Counted from the stretch's first letter, positions 24,119-31,955 are shown. The stretch: DNA of 64,000 nucleotides from VRUE01 sp963727465 (GCA_963727465.1 CAVSGL010000006.1:62001-126000); one strand, 5' to 3'. The notes: generated by a model from the letters alone, not told the origin. Translations and numbers: made by a program.

Positions 24119-24883
24119 ATGTACGAGGACTCGATCCGCGACGAGTTCACCCACCAGTCCCGCTCGTTCGGCACCTCGCCGGCTATGACATCGGCGGCGA
24201 CGCTCGGCGCCCTGATCGAGCTGGTGCCCGAGGACGCCGAAGCAGATTGGATCGACATCGCCTGCGGCCCGGGGGTCGTCTCGCGGGCGACGGCGGGCAG
24301 AGTCCGCTCGGTGAAGGGCGTCGACCTGACGCCGGCGATGATCGAGGAGGCTGAGCGGAGGGCCCGCGAGGAGGGAATCGAAAACGTCGGCTTCGCGCTC
24401 GGCGATGCCACAGCGCTCGATTTGGACGACGACTCCTTCGACGGCGCGATCACCCGCCTCAGCCTCCATCACATCCCGGCGCCGGGGCGCGTGGTGGCGG
24501 AGATGGCGCGCCTGGTACGGCCCGGAGGTTGGATCCTCGTCAGCGACATCGTCGCCGACCGGGACCGTGAGGCAAACGCCTGGCGCGAGGAGATCGAGCG
24601 GCTGCGCGATCCCTCGCACTGGGCCTGCCAGACGCCCGAGGGCCTGCGGGCGACGGGCGACGCCGCCGGCCTGGTTCTCGATGAGGAGCGGGTGATCCCG
24701 ATCGAGATCGACTTCGACGACTGGCTGCAGCGGGGCTCGGGCGGCATCGACGCCGCCGACCTGGTCGCGCAACTGCTGCGGGATCAGCCGACGAGCGCCG
24801 AGAGCTTCCGCGTCGGCGAGAGCGCGGAGGGCGGGCGCCTGCACCAGCGCTACTGGCTCGGCCGCTGGCGGCTTCCCGGCTGA
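24119..24883 (+). CDS. Class I SAM-dependent methyltransferase
   Basis: 254 residues from 'MYEDSIRDEFTHQSRSFGTSPAMTS'. SAM motif I is 'DWIDIACGPGVVSRATAGRVRSVKGVDLTPAMIEEA'. Then 'DATALDLDDDSFDGAITRLSLHHIPAPGRVVAEMARLVRPGGWILVSDIVADRD'. This is the UbiE/Methyltransf_11 class. Substrate unknown. It precedes a truncated SnoaL gene by two bases. Confidence 0.83.
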   Translation: MYEDSIRDEFTHQSRSFGTSPAMTSAATLGALIELVPEDAEADWIDIACGPGVVSRATAGRVRSVKGVDLTPAMIEEAERRAREEGIENVGFALGDATALDLDDDSFDGAITRLSLHHIPAPGRVVAEMARLVRPGGWILVSDIVADRDREANAWREEIERLRDPSHWACQTPEGLRATGDAAGLVLDEERVIPIEIDFDDWLQRGSGGIDAADLVAQLLRDQPTSAESFRVGESAEGGRLHQRYWLGRWRLPG

Positions 24884-24885
24884 CC

Positions 24886-25158
24886 GTGGCTCGCAACGCC
24901 AACGAAGTCGTGATCCGCCGCTTCTACGAAGAGCTCTGGAATGCCTGGCGCCTGGACGTGGCCACAGAGATCGTCGCTCCGGATGTTCGTTTCCGGGGCT
25001 CGCTCGGCTCGAGTCTGGTCGGACGCGAGAACTTCCTCGCCTACGTGGAACGTGTGCGGGACGCCTTTCCCGACTGGCACAACCGGGTCGACGAGATCGT
25101 TGCCTCGAACGACCGGGTGGTGGTGACGCGGATGACTTGGATCCACCACTGCCATTGA
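24886..25158 (+). pseudogene. Truncated SnoaL-like protein
   Basis: The 90 residues 'MARNANEVVIRRFYEELWNAWRLDVATEIVAPDVRFRGSLG...VGRENFLAYVERVRDAFPDWHNRVDEIVASNDRVVVTRMTW' are the first two thirds of an ester-cyclase-type SnoaL protein (usually about 130 residues). The frame then ends in 'IHHCH' and a stop, so the last beta strands are missing. Probably cut when the region to its right was acquired. 25159-25285 holds no gene. Confidence 0.6.
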
Positions 25159-25285
25159 CCTCGACGACCTCGCAGGGCGACGATGGCGCTGGCGATGAAC
25201 CGATAGGGCCAAACCAGGCCGACGTTCCAGGGTCATTTCACGGACTCGCCTTCAGGGCGCGGACCGGCGTGCCGATAGCCGTCAG

Positions 25286-25969
25286 GTGACGGGGGACCCT
25301 GACGATCTCGACCTGGGTACTGCTGGCGCCGGCGCACGGCGCCAGCTGGAACGACGCCGTGCGAGGCGTGAGGCAAAGACGCGTGCGGCCCATCCTCACG
25401 TCGGCGGGCTGCTGCTGCGATTTCAAGACACACCACAGAACGAGAAGGCGTGGGAGGACGGCGCCATCGGCGAGGAGGCGGTTGCCGCGCACCTCGCCGC
25501 CCGTTGCCCTGACGTCGTCGTCCTCAACGACCGGCGTATGCCGCGCAGTCGCGCGAACATCGACCACATCGCGGTCGCCCCATCGGGCGTCTGGGTCATC
25601 GACGCAAAGCGCTACAAGGGCAAGATCGAGGTGCGGAAGCCGCTGTTCGGCGATGCGAAGCTCGTTATCCGTGGGCGCGACCAGACGAAGCTCGTCAAAG
25701 GACTGGAACGGCAGGTCGACACGGTCCGAGCCGGGCTGGCGACCATCGAACAAGACGTTCCGGTCAAAGGCTGCTTCTGCTTCATCAACCCCGACGGCCA
25801 GGCCGGTGGCAGCGGTCTGCCGCTGCTCCGGACCCTGATCATCGACGACTTCCCGCTCTATTACCCGCGCAGACTGTCGAAGCGTCTGAACCAGGCGGGC
25901 GTGATCAGACCCGAGCAGATCGCCGTCCTGGCCGAGGCACTCGCCGTGCTCTTCCCACATGCGCCCTGA
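25286..25969 (+). CDS. NERD-domain (nuclease-related) protein
   Basis: 227 residues, GTG start. The NERD core is 'AWEDGAIGEEAVAAHLAARCPDVVVLNDRRMPRSRANIDHIAVAPSGVWVIDAKRYKGKIEVRKP', with the nuclease-like E...D...DAK residues. The C-terminal part includes 'KGCFCFINPDGQ' and 'LIIDDFPLYYPRRLSKRLNQAG'. NERD proteins are thought to act on DNA and are frequent in mobile regions; here it lies inside the accessory region next to the duplicated HTH/TumE-like module. Confidence 0.82.
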   Translation: MTGDPDDLDLGTAGAGARRQLERRRARREAKTRAAHPHVGGLLLRFQDTPQNEKAWEDGAIGEEAVAAHLAARCPDVVVLNDRRMPRSRANIDHIAVAPSGVWVIDAKRYKGKIEVRKPLFGDAKLVIRGRDQTKLVKGLERQVDTVRAGLATIEQDVPVKGCFCFINPDGQAGGSGLPLLRTLIIDDFPLYYPRRLSKRLNQAGVIRPEQIAVLAEALAVLFPHAP

Positions 25970-26029
25970 CCCGGCTGTCAGGCGGGGCGACTTCCAGGGC
26001 GCTGGGGACAGCACCGCCACGCCGCAAAT

Positions 26030-26401
26030 CTACGCGGCAGCAACATGCTGGCGAGCGAGGGCCGTGCGCAGGGCCAACGCCTCGAGCGCAGTCTCGGCGT
26101 TATCGGACGTGTCCTCGATCTCGCCACTGCGCCAGGCGTTGACGAAGGCACTTGGGTCCTTGCCGTGCTGCTCGCGAAACGCCGCGGCCCTCTCACTCAG
26201 GGCGGTCGCGTCGGACTCTGCGGCCGGCTCGCGCTCCAGGTAGCGCTCCAGCTCGCTCGAGGGGATGCGCAGCGTCTTCTTGCCGATGCGGATGGCCTTG
26301 ACCTCCCCCCGCTCGATCATCTTGTAGACGGTCAACTCGTCGAGGGAGAACCGGCGAGCGTAGTCGCGCACGCGCATGTAGTGATCGGAGAACTCGGTCA
26401 T
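26030..26401 (-). CDS. Excisionase-family HTH protein, copy 2
   Basis: 123 residues. The N-terminal 59 residues and the upstream region are identical to copy 1 (8472-8840). The C-terminal part diverges ('SERAAAFREQHGKDPSAFVNAWRSGEIEDTSDNAETALEALALRTALARQHVAAA'). The difference in C-terminal divergence may mean a different partner specificity. Divergent from the broken TumE-like copy at 26536. Confidence 0.7.
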   Translation of the reverse strand: MTEFSDHYMRVRDYARRFSLDELTVYKMIERGEVKAIRIGKKTLRIPSSELERYLEREPAAESDATALSERAAAFREQHGKDPSAFVNAWRSGEIEDTSDNAETALEALALRTALARQHVAAA

Positions 26402-26535
26402 CTGCTGTCACCTCCTTGGCTTCGATCATTGTTGCAGCTATATCGGCGAATTCCAAGTAATCCTCTAGATCGAGAACTTCAGTGCAGCCACGCCCAGGCA
26501 CGGATATCCGCTCGCCCGTGTAGAACCACCTCCCC

Positions 26536-27005
26536 ATGCGCGAGAGACCGATCCTGATCGCCTACCGGCGCTTCGAGCAGCTCCAGGAGCTGCTCTTCGC
26601 GCGCGGCTACCTGGTCGATCCCGGGAGCCGCGACCCGAACGAGTGGCGGGACGACCCGCCGTTGGGCCTGGTGCGCCTGAAGGGCGTCGCCCTGCGAGGG
26701 AAAGGTGACGACGCCGAACCAGACCCCCGCATCACTTTCAGCATCGTCGAGCTCTGGTCGGCCGACCGCGTCGAGGACGCCCACGAGGAGCAGGGCTACT
26801 GGCTGGCCGGCTACGCCTACCATGGCCAGGTCGGCGAGACGTCCCTGCGCTACTGCCTCGATCCCGAGGGCATCCGGAGATGGCCTACCACCGCCATCCG
26901 CCGGACGGCGAGGGGCGGGAGCCGTGGCGGCTCGTCAGCCCCGAGGAAGTGCTCGACGACATCGACGCCCTGGTGGCCGAAGAGCAGGACGCTGGACGGC
27001 TTTAG
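26536..27005 (+). pseudogene. TumE-like gene, copy 2, frameshifted
   Basis: Almost identical to 8975-9445, but one base is missing at about 26868 (gagggcatccgg against gagcgccatccgg in copy 1). The frame leaves the conserved 'DPERHPEMAYHRHP' block and reads on into nonsense ('DPEGIRRWPTTAIRR...'). The TAG in the original frame is at 27003. Loss of the toxin-like protein while its HTH partner stays intact fits toxin decay. Confidence 0.75.
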
Positions 27006-27049
27006 ATCCCGCGGACCGTCTGACGGACCAATTTCGCGCTATCTTGCGT

Positions 27050-27079
27050 CACCTCAGAGCACCTGAGATCACTTCAGAG
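27050..27079 (+). repeat. Three tandem 10-bp repeats beside att copy D
   Basis: CACCTCAGAG, CACCTGAGAT, CACTTCAGAG, equal to 11102-11131 with one substitution. A CCCCTCAAA/TTTGAGGGG hairpin follows as in copy B. The segment after the TumE-like gene is here uninterrupted, so it shows the ancestral order: HTH, TumE-like, tandem repeats, ssrA-like att. Confidence 0.5.
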
Positions 27080-27115
27080 AGTCCTACATAACCCCAGAAC
27101 CCCTCAAACCGGCGA

Positions 27116-27186
27116 TTTGAGGGGCTTGTGCCCTTTACGGGGCGTGATGGTTCGACTCCATTCAGCCGCATCGGAAACCCGCGTAA
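27116..27186 (+). repeat. ssrA 3'-end-like attachment repeat, copy D, left part
   Basis: Identical to copy B from TTTGAGGGG through the T-arm and CAGCCGCA (ending 27170). The terminator hairpin is split: its first arm is at 27177-27183 and the second arm (AGCGGGGGTTTC) resumes at 28476 after ISAzo13 copy 2. Confidence 0.6.
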
Positions 27187-28472
27187 GGGCGCACGGCTAA
27201 ATTACTGATGGAGTAATGGTGTAGTTCCACTCCGGGTGGAACTCGTCGCCCTCGACGTTGACGGCCTCCATCTGCTCGTCTGTGACTTTCACCTTGGTCG
27301 GGTAGGTCTTGGGGTCCAGGCGCGCGTAGACCTTGAGCCCGGCGCTGGTCGTGGTGGAGGCGATCAGGTCGATCACGGCCTGGCGGCTGACGAGGGGCTT
27401 GGCGCGCCAGTTGATCGAGATGTAGCTGAAGAGTCGGTGCTCGACTTTGTTCCACTTCGAGGTGCCGGGCGGGTAGTGCATGACGCGGACCCGCAGGCCG
27501 GTCTTGTCGGCCAGCCGTTGCAGCTCGGCCTTCCAGAGGCGAATGCGGTAGCTGTTGGCGCCGCCGCAGTCGGCGGTGATCGTCAGCGTGGTGGCCTCCG
27601 GGTAGCGCTTGCGGCCGAGGCTCTTCCACCAGGCCTCGATCGCGGCGACCGCGAAGGTGGCGGTCTCGGCCGAGATCCCGACCGAGACCCAGCCCTCGTC
27701 GGCGCCGACGTCGTAGATCCCGTAGGGGATCGCCTTGCCCAGCTCCTTGTCTTTGAAGTCGTGGGTGTTGACGAGGATCGGCTTGCCGGTCGGGGCGAGC
27801 TCGCGGCCGCCGTTCTTGTAGTTGCCGATCAGCTCCTTCTTCTTGGTGTCAACCGAGATCAACGGCTGCTCGGCCCCAAGCGCCCGCGCGGAGACATCGG
27901 CGATGTGGCGAAACTGGGCGTCGCGGTCGGGGTGGTCGGCCCCCTCGCGCGTCTTGCGGTTGGCCTGCAGGCTGAACCCCAGGCCCCGCAGTTGCCGGCC
28001 CACCGTGGCTTCGGAGACGTCGATCCCCTGCTCGCGCAGGGCGAGGGTCAGGTTGGCGACGCTGCGGGAGGTCCAGAGGAGAGGCGACTCCGGGTCCCCC
28101 CGCGTCGCCCCCTCCAGCAGCGCCAGGAGCGCCTCTTGCAGGCCCGGCTCTCGCTCCTCGATCGGCGGCCGCCCGGCGCCCGGGCGCCTGACGCGGCCCT
28201 CCGGCGCCCGCTCGCCGCTCTCGACCTCCTTGATCCCGCGGCGCACCGTATCTTCGGAGATCCCGGTCGCCCTGACCACCGCGGCGATCCCGCCGCGGCC
28301 GTGCGAGCCCGCCTCCGCCGCCGCCCACATCCGCCGGCCGCGCTCGTCGAGCTCATCGCGCACCACCAGCCACCGCTCTCGGATCGGGCCCTCGTCAACC
28401 ATTGGAGCAAGCATGGTGACTCACGGTTCGCCGCCGCCGACGATATCCCTGCACTAATTTAGTGTTGTGCCC
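27187..28472. mobile_element. ISAzo13-family insertion sequence, copy 2 (intact)
   Basis: 1,286 bp between TAA triplets (27184-27186 and 28473-28475), with the same imperfect inverted-repeat ends as copy 1. It sits inside the loop of the ssrA-like terminator. Near identity with copy 1 and an intact gene suggest it is the active source or a recent arrival. Confidence 0.88.
27197..28414 (-). CDS. ISAzo13-family transposase
   Basis: 405 residues, intact. The N-terminal HTH region is 'VVRATGISEDTVRRGIKEVESGE' and 'LTLREQGI'-like blocks. The DDE domain has 'ISVDTKKKELIGNYKNGGREL', 'VNTHDFKDKELGKAIPYGIYDVGADEGWVSVG', 'TLTITADCGGANSYRIRLWKAELQ' and 'VMHYPPGTSKWNKVEHRLFSYISINWRAKPL'. This matches the Rhodopirellula-type/ISAzo13 transposases of about 400 residues. 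Confidence 0.92.
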   Translation of the reverse strand: MLAPMVDEGPIRERWLVVRDELDERGRRMWAAAEAGSHGRGGIAAVVRATGISEDTVRRGIKEVESGERAPEGRVRRPGAGRPPIEEREPGLQEALLALLEGATRGDPESPLLWTSRSVANLTLALREQGIDVSEATVGRQLRGLGFSLQANRKTREGADHPDRDAQFRHIADVSARALGAEQPLISVDTKKKELIGNYKNGGRELAPTGKPILVNTHDFKDKELGKAIPYGIYDVGADEGWVSVGISAETATFAVAAIEAWWKSLGRKRYPEATTLTITADCGGANSYRIRLWKAELQRLADKTGLRVRVMHYPPGTSKWNKVEHRLFSYISINWRAKPLVSRQAVIDLIASTTTSAGLKVYARLDPKTYPTKVKVTDEQMEAVNVEGDEFHPEWNYTITPSVI

Positions 28473-28576
28473 TAAAGCGGGGGTTTCTGTGTTAGACGCC
28501 GATCAGCGCGCCTCCCCCACCCCGGCCCGTGCGCCGGTCGGCGCGCCAGTCAGGCGCATACGAAATCCCCTTCGTC

Positions 28577-28690
28577 CTAGACGAGCAGTTCCACGGCGCG
28601 ACCTTGGTCGAACCGCGCCGAAGGGGAGATGAGCAGCAGGTCGAGGTCGGCGAGCATCGTGGGCCCCTTCGGGCCGGCGGTGATTACTGA
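28577..28690 (-). pseudogene. Nucleotidyltransferase gene remnant
   Basis: The frame '...GPTMLADLDLLLISPSARFDQGRAVELLV' followed by TAG keeps only the DxDLLL strand and the following helix of a nucleotidyltransferase. It lies at the same distance after att copy D as the intact MNT gene lies after copy C, which supports reading it as the decayed counterpart. The remaining bases to 28965 hold no gene; CCCCCG-CATA-CGGGGG at about 28791-28806 is a hairpin. Confidence 0.4.
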
Positions 28691-28915
28691 GCACCGCCGA
28701 CTTCGACCCTGCTGCCTATCTCCCCTTGGTACCGCTTGGGGCCAAGCTCCCCACGCCGAGCTCCCCACGCCGAGTGGTCACTTGACCCCCGCATACGGGG
28801 GCAAATCGACCAGTCAGCATCGCGCCGCCCCCACGGACTGCTCACTCAGGGCTGGGAACGGACTGGCACGGCGGTCGCCGTGGAACTACTCATCTGGGTC
28901 GGTGAACAAGGCGGA

Positions 28916-28935
28916 TCCGACGAAAATTTGTCGGA
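28916..28935. promoter_or_regulatory. Inverted repeat operator upstream of Xre antitoxin
   Basis: TCCGAC-GAAAATTT-GTCGGA, a perfect 6-bp inverted repeat with an AT-rich 8-bp centre, ends 30 bp before the antitoxin ATG. Placement and symmetry fit autoregulation of the Xre/RES module. Confidence 0.5.
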
Positions 28936-28965
28936 ATCACGACGGACTGCTGGCGTGGGTACAGC

Positions 28966-29304
28966 ATGACTACCGCCTACGCCGATGAGGCGATTCACGT
29001 TCACGACACGGGTCACCTCTCTGACCGCGAGATCGCCCGCGCGACCGGGGCGACGCCCAGCACCGTGCGCGAGTGGCTCTCCCGCCGCAGCGCGCCGAGC
29101 GGCCTGCGCGCCGAGCGACTCGCCGAGCTCTCCTCGCTGGTCGAACTCCTGGCCCGCGTCATCCGCCCCACCTACATCCCGGTGTGGCTGAACAAGCCGG
29201 TCCCCGCGCTCGACGACGACAAGCCGATCGAGCGGATCGCCGCCGGCGATTACCGCGCCGTCGCGCGCCTGGTCTCCGGCCTCGAGGACCCCGGCGCCGT
29301 CTGA
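28966..29304 (+). CDS. Xre/MbcA/ParS-family antitoxin (RES partner)
   Basis: 112 residues. An N-terminal HTH 'DTGHLSDREIARATGATPSTVREWLSRRSAPSGLRAERLAELSSLVELL' is followed by the toxin-binding domain 'IPVWLNKPVPALDDDKPIERIAAGDYRAVARLVSGLEDPGAV' (WLN.P.paL....P...i..G). It is directly upstream of a RES-domain gene (1 bp gap). The antitoxin looks intact while its toxin is cut. Confidence 0.8.
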   Translation: MTTAYADEAIHVHDTGHLSDREIARATGATPSTVREWLSRRSAPSGLRAERLAELSSLVELLARVIRPTYIPVWLNKPVPALDDDKPIERIAAGDYRAVARLVSGLEDPGAV

Positions 29305-29305
29305 G

Positions 29306-29573
29306 GTGGCGACCGACGTCGCGGCGGCCGCAGTTCGCGGCGCCTGGTTCAAGCACACCTATCCCGGCTCCCAGCCGCTGCCCGAGCGCGAGCCCCCACC
29401 GGACAACCGCTGGCAGCGAGGCGACGCAGTCGATGCGCTCTACCTTGCCGAGGCCGAGGAGACCACCTGGGCCGAGTGGTACCGGCACCTCGCCGAGCGG
29501 ATGATCCCGCCGCTCGCGCAGATGCCCCGAGAGCTTTGGACCTGGCGGGTCAACGTCGAGGTCGCCGAGCGGT
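29306..29573 (+). pseudogene. RES-domain toxin, 3' truncated
   Basis: GTG start right after the antitoxin stop. 'GAWFKHTYPGSQPLPEREPPPDNRWQRGDAVDALYLAEAEETTWAEWYRHLAERM...ELWTWRVNVEVAER' is the first part of a RES domain (R/W...YLAxxxxTxxAEWxxHL). RES toxins (about 150 or more residues) degrade NAD+. At about 29573 the sequence switches to the antisense strand of a DUF2384-type antitoxin gene, and the frame reads nonsense to 29899. The C-terminal catalytic part is missing, so it is likely inactive. Confidence 0.7.
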
Positions 29574-29862
29574 CACCGAATGAGCCGCCTGGCGGCTGCG
29601 CGGGCCTCGGCGAACTGCGCCGGCTCGACCGCGGCCCGCAGGACGTCGATCGGCGCCTCGTCGTCGAGGCAGGTGTTGGTGCCGAAGAGCCAAGCCTTCG
29701 CCGTCTTCTCGTCGAAGGCCTCGACGATCATGCGGGTGACCTTGTATCCCTCGCGCAGGCGCAGCTCGGTGCGCTGGTTGGGCTCGGGGCCGTCCTCCCT
29801 GCGATAACGGCCGATCTGCTTGGCGTCCCGCAGCCCGACGAGGTGCGCGGCGATCCGCTTCA
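29574..29862 (-). pseudogene. Truncated antitoxin gene (second copy of 7983-8369)
   Basis: Read on the minus strand this repeats the 3' three quarters of the gene at 7983, with blocks such as 'GLRDAKQIGRYRREDGPEPNQRTELRLRE.YKV.RMIVEAFDEKTAKAWLFGTNTCLDDEAPIDVLR'. The 5' part is replaced at about 29862. It shares orientation with the intact copy at the other end of the accessory region. Confidence 0.75.
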
Positions 29863-29895
29863 GGTTAGCCTGCGGAGCGGCGTGTTTTGTCTGAG

Positions 29896-30258
29896 TTAGG
29901 CGGCGGCAGCGCGCGACTGGCGCCTTCTGCCGGCGCGCTTCGCGCGAGCGCCCTCCCCGGCAACGACCTCGACCCTCGCCCCGAGGACATCGGCGAGGGC
30001 CGCGACGGTCTTCAGCTCGGGGTTCACGTCCGCGGTGAAGAACCGCCGGACGCTCGAGGGCTCCTTGCCGATCGCCCGCGCCAGCTCGGCCTTCGACATC
30101 CCGGCTTCCTCTCGCAGCTCGTCGAGCTGTCGGACCACGGCGTCGATCTGGGCGAGCTCACGCCGCTGCCGCTCGAACTCGGCCCGGAACTCCGGGTCTT
30201 CGTCCAGTCGCCGAGCGAGACGCCGGTCGTGGTAGGTGGTATCGAGAGGCCTAGCCAT
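29896..30258 (-). CDS. XRE-family HTH antitoxin-like regulator (orphan)
   Basis: 120 residues. 'RRELAQIDAVVRQLDELREEAGMSKAELARAIGKEPSSVRRFFTADVNPELKTVAALADVLGARVEVV' is a HigA-like HTH; the tail is basic. It begins 'MARPLDTTYHDRRLARRLDEDPEFRAEF', as in antitoxins of RelE/HigB pairs. The expected toxin upstream is not found; 30259-30446 carries only frames of poor quality. An inverted repeat sits just ahead of the start. Confidence 0.7.
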   Translation of the reverse strand: MARPLDTTYHDRRLARRLDEDPEFRAEFERQRRELAQIDAVVRQLDELREEAGMSKAELARAIGKEPSSVRRFFTADVNPELKTVAALADVLGARVEVVAGEGARAKRAGRRRQSRAAAA

Positions 30259-30268
30259 CTGGACACTG

Positions 30269-30293
30269 AGCGTAGCACAGAAGTTACGCTACG
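30269..30293. promoter_or_regulatory. Overlapping inverted repeats upstream of the orphan XRE gene
   Basis: AGCGTA (30269-30274) pairs with TACGCT (30285-30290), and CGTAGC (30271-30276) with GCTACG (30288-30293). The block begins 11 bp before the ATG and is a good candidate for an autoregulatory operator. Confidence 0.5.
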
Positions 30294-30446
30294 TATCCAG
30301 CCGCTCGCCGGGCAGATGGTCCAGAACGGCGTGGGGCTTCTCGCGGGTCGTCACAGCTTCGAGGCGCGCCGCCGCGGCGGTTTGGGATTCGCGGAAATCC
30401 CGATCGGCGCCCCGAGGGTTGCGCCTCTCGTCGACTCATCTACCTT

Positions 30447-31466
30447 GTGGGAATGGACCCGAGGGGACGATTTGGCAGCCTCGCCGACCGGGTTCTGGAC
30501 TGGACCGTGCTGCCGGGGTTCTCTCGCGCCGGCTACGCGCTGCGCGAGAAGATCGTGCCGCGCGGCCCGCTGGAGCTGGATGGAAAGAGGGTGATGCTGA
30601 CCGGCGCCGGCTCGGGGATCGGCGAGGCCGCCTGCGGTCAGCTGGCGCGGGCCGGGGCGCAGGTGCTGATGGTCGTTCGCGATCTCGAGAAAGGAGAGCG
30701 CTCGCGCCGGAAGATCCTGGCCGCAGCGCCCGGGGCCGAGCCCGAGCTCGTCCGCTGCGACGTCTCGGATCTCGCTTCGGTCCGCGACGCGGCGGCCGCC
30801 TTCCTCGACTCCGGGCGATCCCTCGACGTCCTGGTCAACAACGCCGGCGTGCTCCCCCCGGCGCGCCGCCGCACCGCCGAAGGCTTCGAGCTGACGTTCG
30901 CGACCAACGTCCTCGGGCCGTTCCTGCTGACCGCGTTGCTGTTGCCGGCCCTGGAGGCAGCCGCCCCCGCGCGGGTCGTCAACGTCTCCTCGGGCGGCAT
31001 GTACACGGCGCGGATCGATCTCGATGACCTACAGCTGGAGCGCCGCGGGTTCGACGGCGCTCGCTTCTACGCACACACGAAGCGAATCGAGGTGGCGCTC
31101 AGCGAGGAGTGGTCACGGCGGCTCGCCGGCAGGGGCGTCGTCGTCCACTCGGCTCACCCGGGTTGGGTGGCGACGCCGGGCGTGGCCGCCTCGCTGCCGC
31201 GCTTCGCCAAGCTGATGAGACCGCTTCTGCGCGACGCCGACGCCGGCGCCGACACGATCGTCTGGCTCGCCGGCTCGCCGCCGGCCGCCGAGAATGCCGG
31301 CGCCTTCTGGCACGACCGGCGCCCGCGCCCCAAGCACCGCGTCCCCTGGACCCGCGAGAGCGCCGCAGAACGGGCAATCCTGTTTGACCGCTGCGCCGAG
31401 CTCTGCGGCATCGAGCCGGCCGCCATCGGCGGACCGGGCAACCGGAGTCGCCCTCGCCGCGTATAG
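30447..31466 (+). CDS. Short-chain dehydrogenase/reductase (DHRS12-like)
   Basis: 339 residues (GTG 30447 or ATG 30453). Cofactor motif 'VMLTGAGSGIGEAACGQLARAG' (TGxxxGIG), 'DVLVNNAGVLPP', active-site Ser in 'VVNVSSGGMYT' and Tyr/Lys in 'FYAHTKR'. The N-terminal extension ('VLDWTVLPGFSRAGYALREK') and C-terminal 'AGAFWHDRRPRPKHRVPWT' match the DHRS12-like class rather than short SDRs. It is followed by an SRPBCC gene after 6 bp. Confidence 0.88.
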   Translation: MGMDPRGRFGSLADRVLDWTVLPGFSRAGYALREKIVPRGPLELDGKRVMLTGAGSGIGEAACGQLARAGAQVLMVVRDLEKGERSRRKILAAAPGAEPELVRCDVSDLASVRDAAAAFLDSGRSLDVLVNNAGVLPPARRRTAEGFELTFATNVLGPFLLTALLLPALEAAAPARVVNVSSGGMYTARIDLDDLQLERRGFDGARFYAHTKRIEVALSEEWSRRLAGRGVVVHSAHPGWVATPGVAASLPRFAKLMRPLLRDADAGADTIVWLAGSPPAAENAGAFWHDRRPRPKHRVPWTRESAAERAILFDRCAELCGIEPAAIGGPGNRSRPRRV

Positions 31467-31472
31467 AGAGTC

Positions 31473-31904
31473 ATGGCCCACTATCGGGACACGGTCGAAA
31501 GCAACCGCCCGCAGGAGGCGACCTTCGCCTACATGGCGGAATTCGCCAACATCCGAGCCTGGGATCCCACCGCGGCCGAGGCGCGTCCGTTGCAGGACGG
31601 CGAGCCGCGCCTGGGCTCGCGCTTCTTCGTCCGCGTCCACTGGCTCGGCCGCGACCTGCCGCTGACCTATGAGATCGTCGAGTTCGAGCCGCCGCAACGG
31701 CTCGTGCTGCGGGCCGAGAACGCGACCAGCGTCTCCGAGGACACGGTGGAGGTCGTGCCGCGCGGCGAGGGATCGACACTCACCTACGACGCCAGGGTGG
31801 ACCTGAAGGGCCGGGCGCGAATCCTCGATCCGCTGCTCGGCCTCGCCTTCAGGCGCCTCGGCGCCAACGCCGCCGCCGGCTTGCGGCGCGAGCTGGCCGG
31901 TTAG
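31473..31904 (+). CDS. SRPBCC-family (START-like) protein
   Basis: 143 residues: 'HYRDTVESNRPQEATFAYMAEFANIRAWDPTAAEARPL...GSRFFVRVHWLGRDLPLTYEIVEFEPPQRLVLRAEN...TVEVVPRGEGSTLTYDARVDLKGRARILDPLLGLAFRRLGANAAAGL'. This is the polyketide cyclase/dehydrase-like helix-grip fold that binds hydrophobic ligands. Likely co-transcribed with the SDR, so both may handle the same lipid-like compound. Confidence 0.85.
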   Translation: MAHYRDTVESNRPQEATFAYMAEFANIRAWDPTAAEARPLQDGEPRLGSRFFVRVHWLGRDLPLTYEIVEFEPPQRLVLRAENATSVSEDTVEVVPRGEGSTLTYDARVDLKGRARILDPLLGLAFRRLGANAAAGLRRELAG

Positions 31905-31955
31905 GCGTTACGGAAATGCGCCGCGAAAGCGTCGCACCGCCTATCCTCATGGGGA

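Noticed and set aside
29580..29899. C-terminal half of the 29306-29899 frame as a real RES extension
   Set aside because: Its DNA is the antisense of a known antitoxin sequence found intact at 7983-8369, so the amino acids are accidental.
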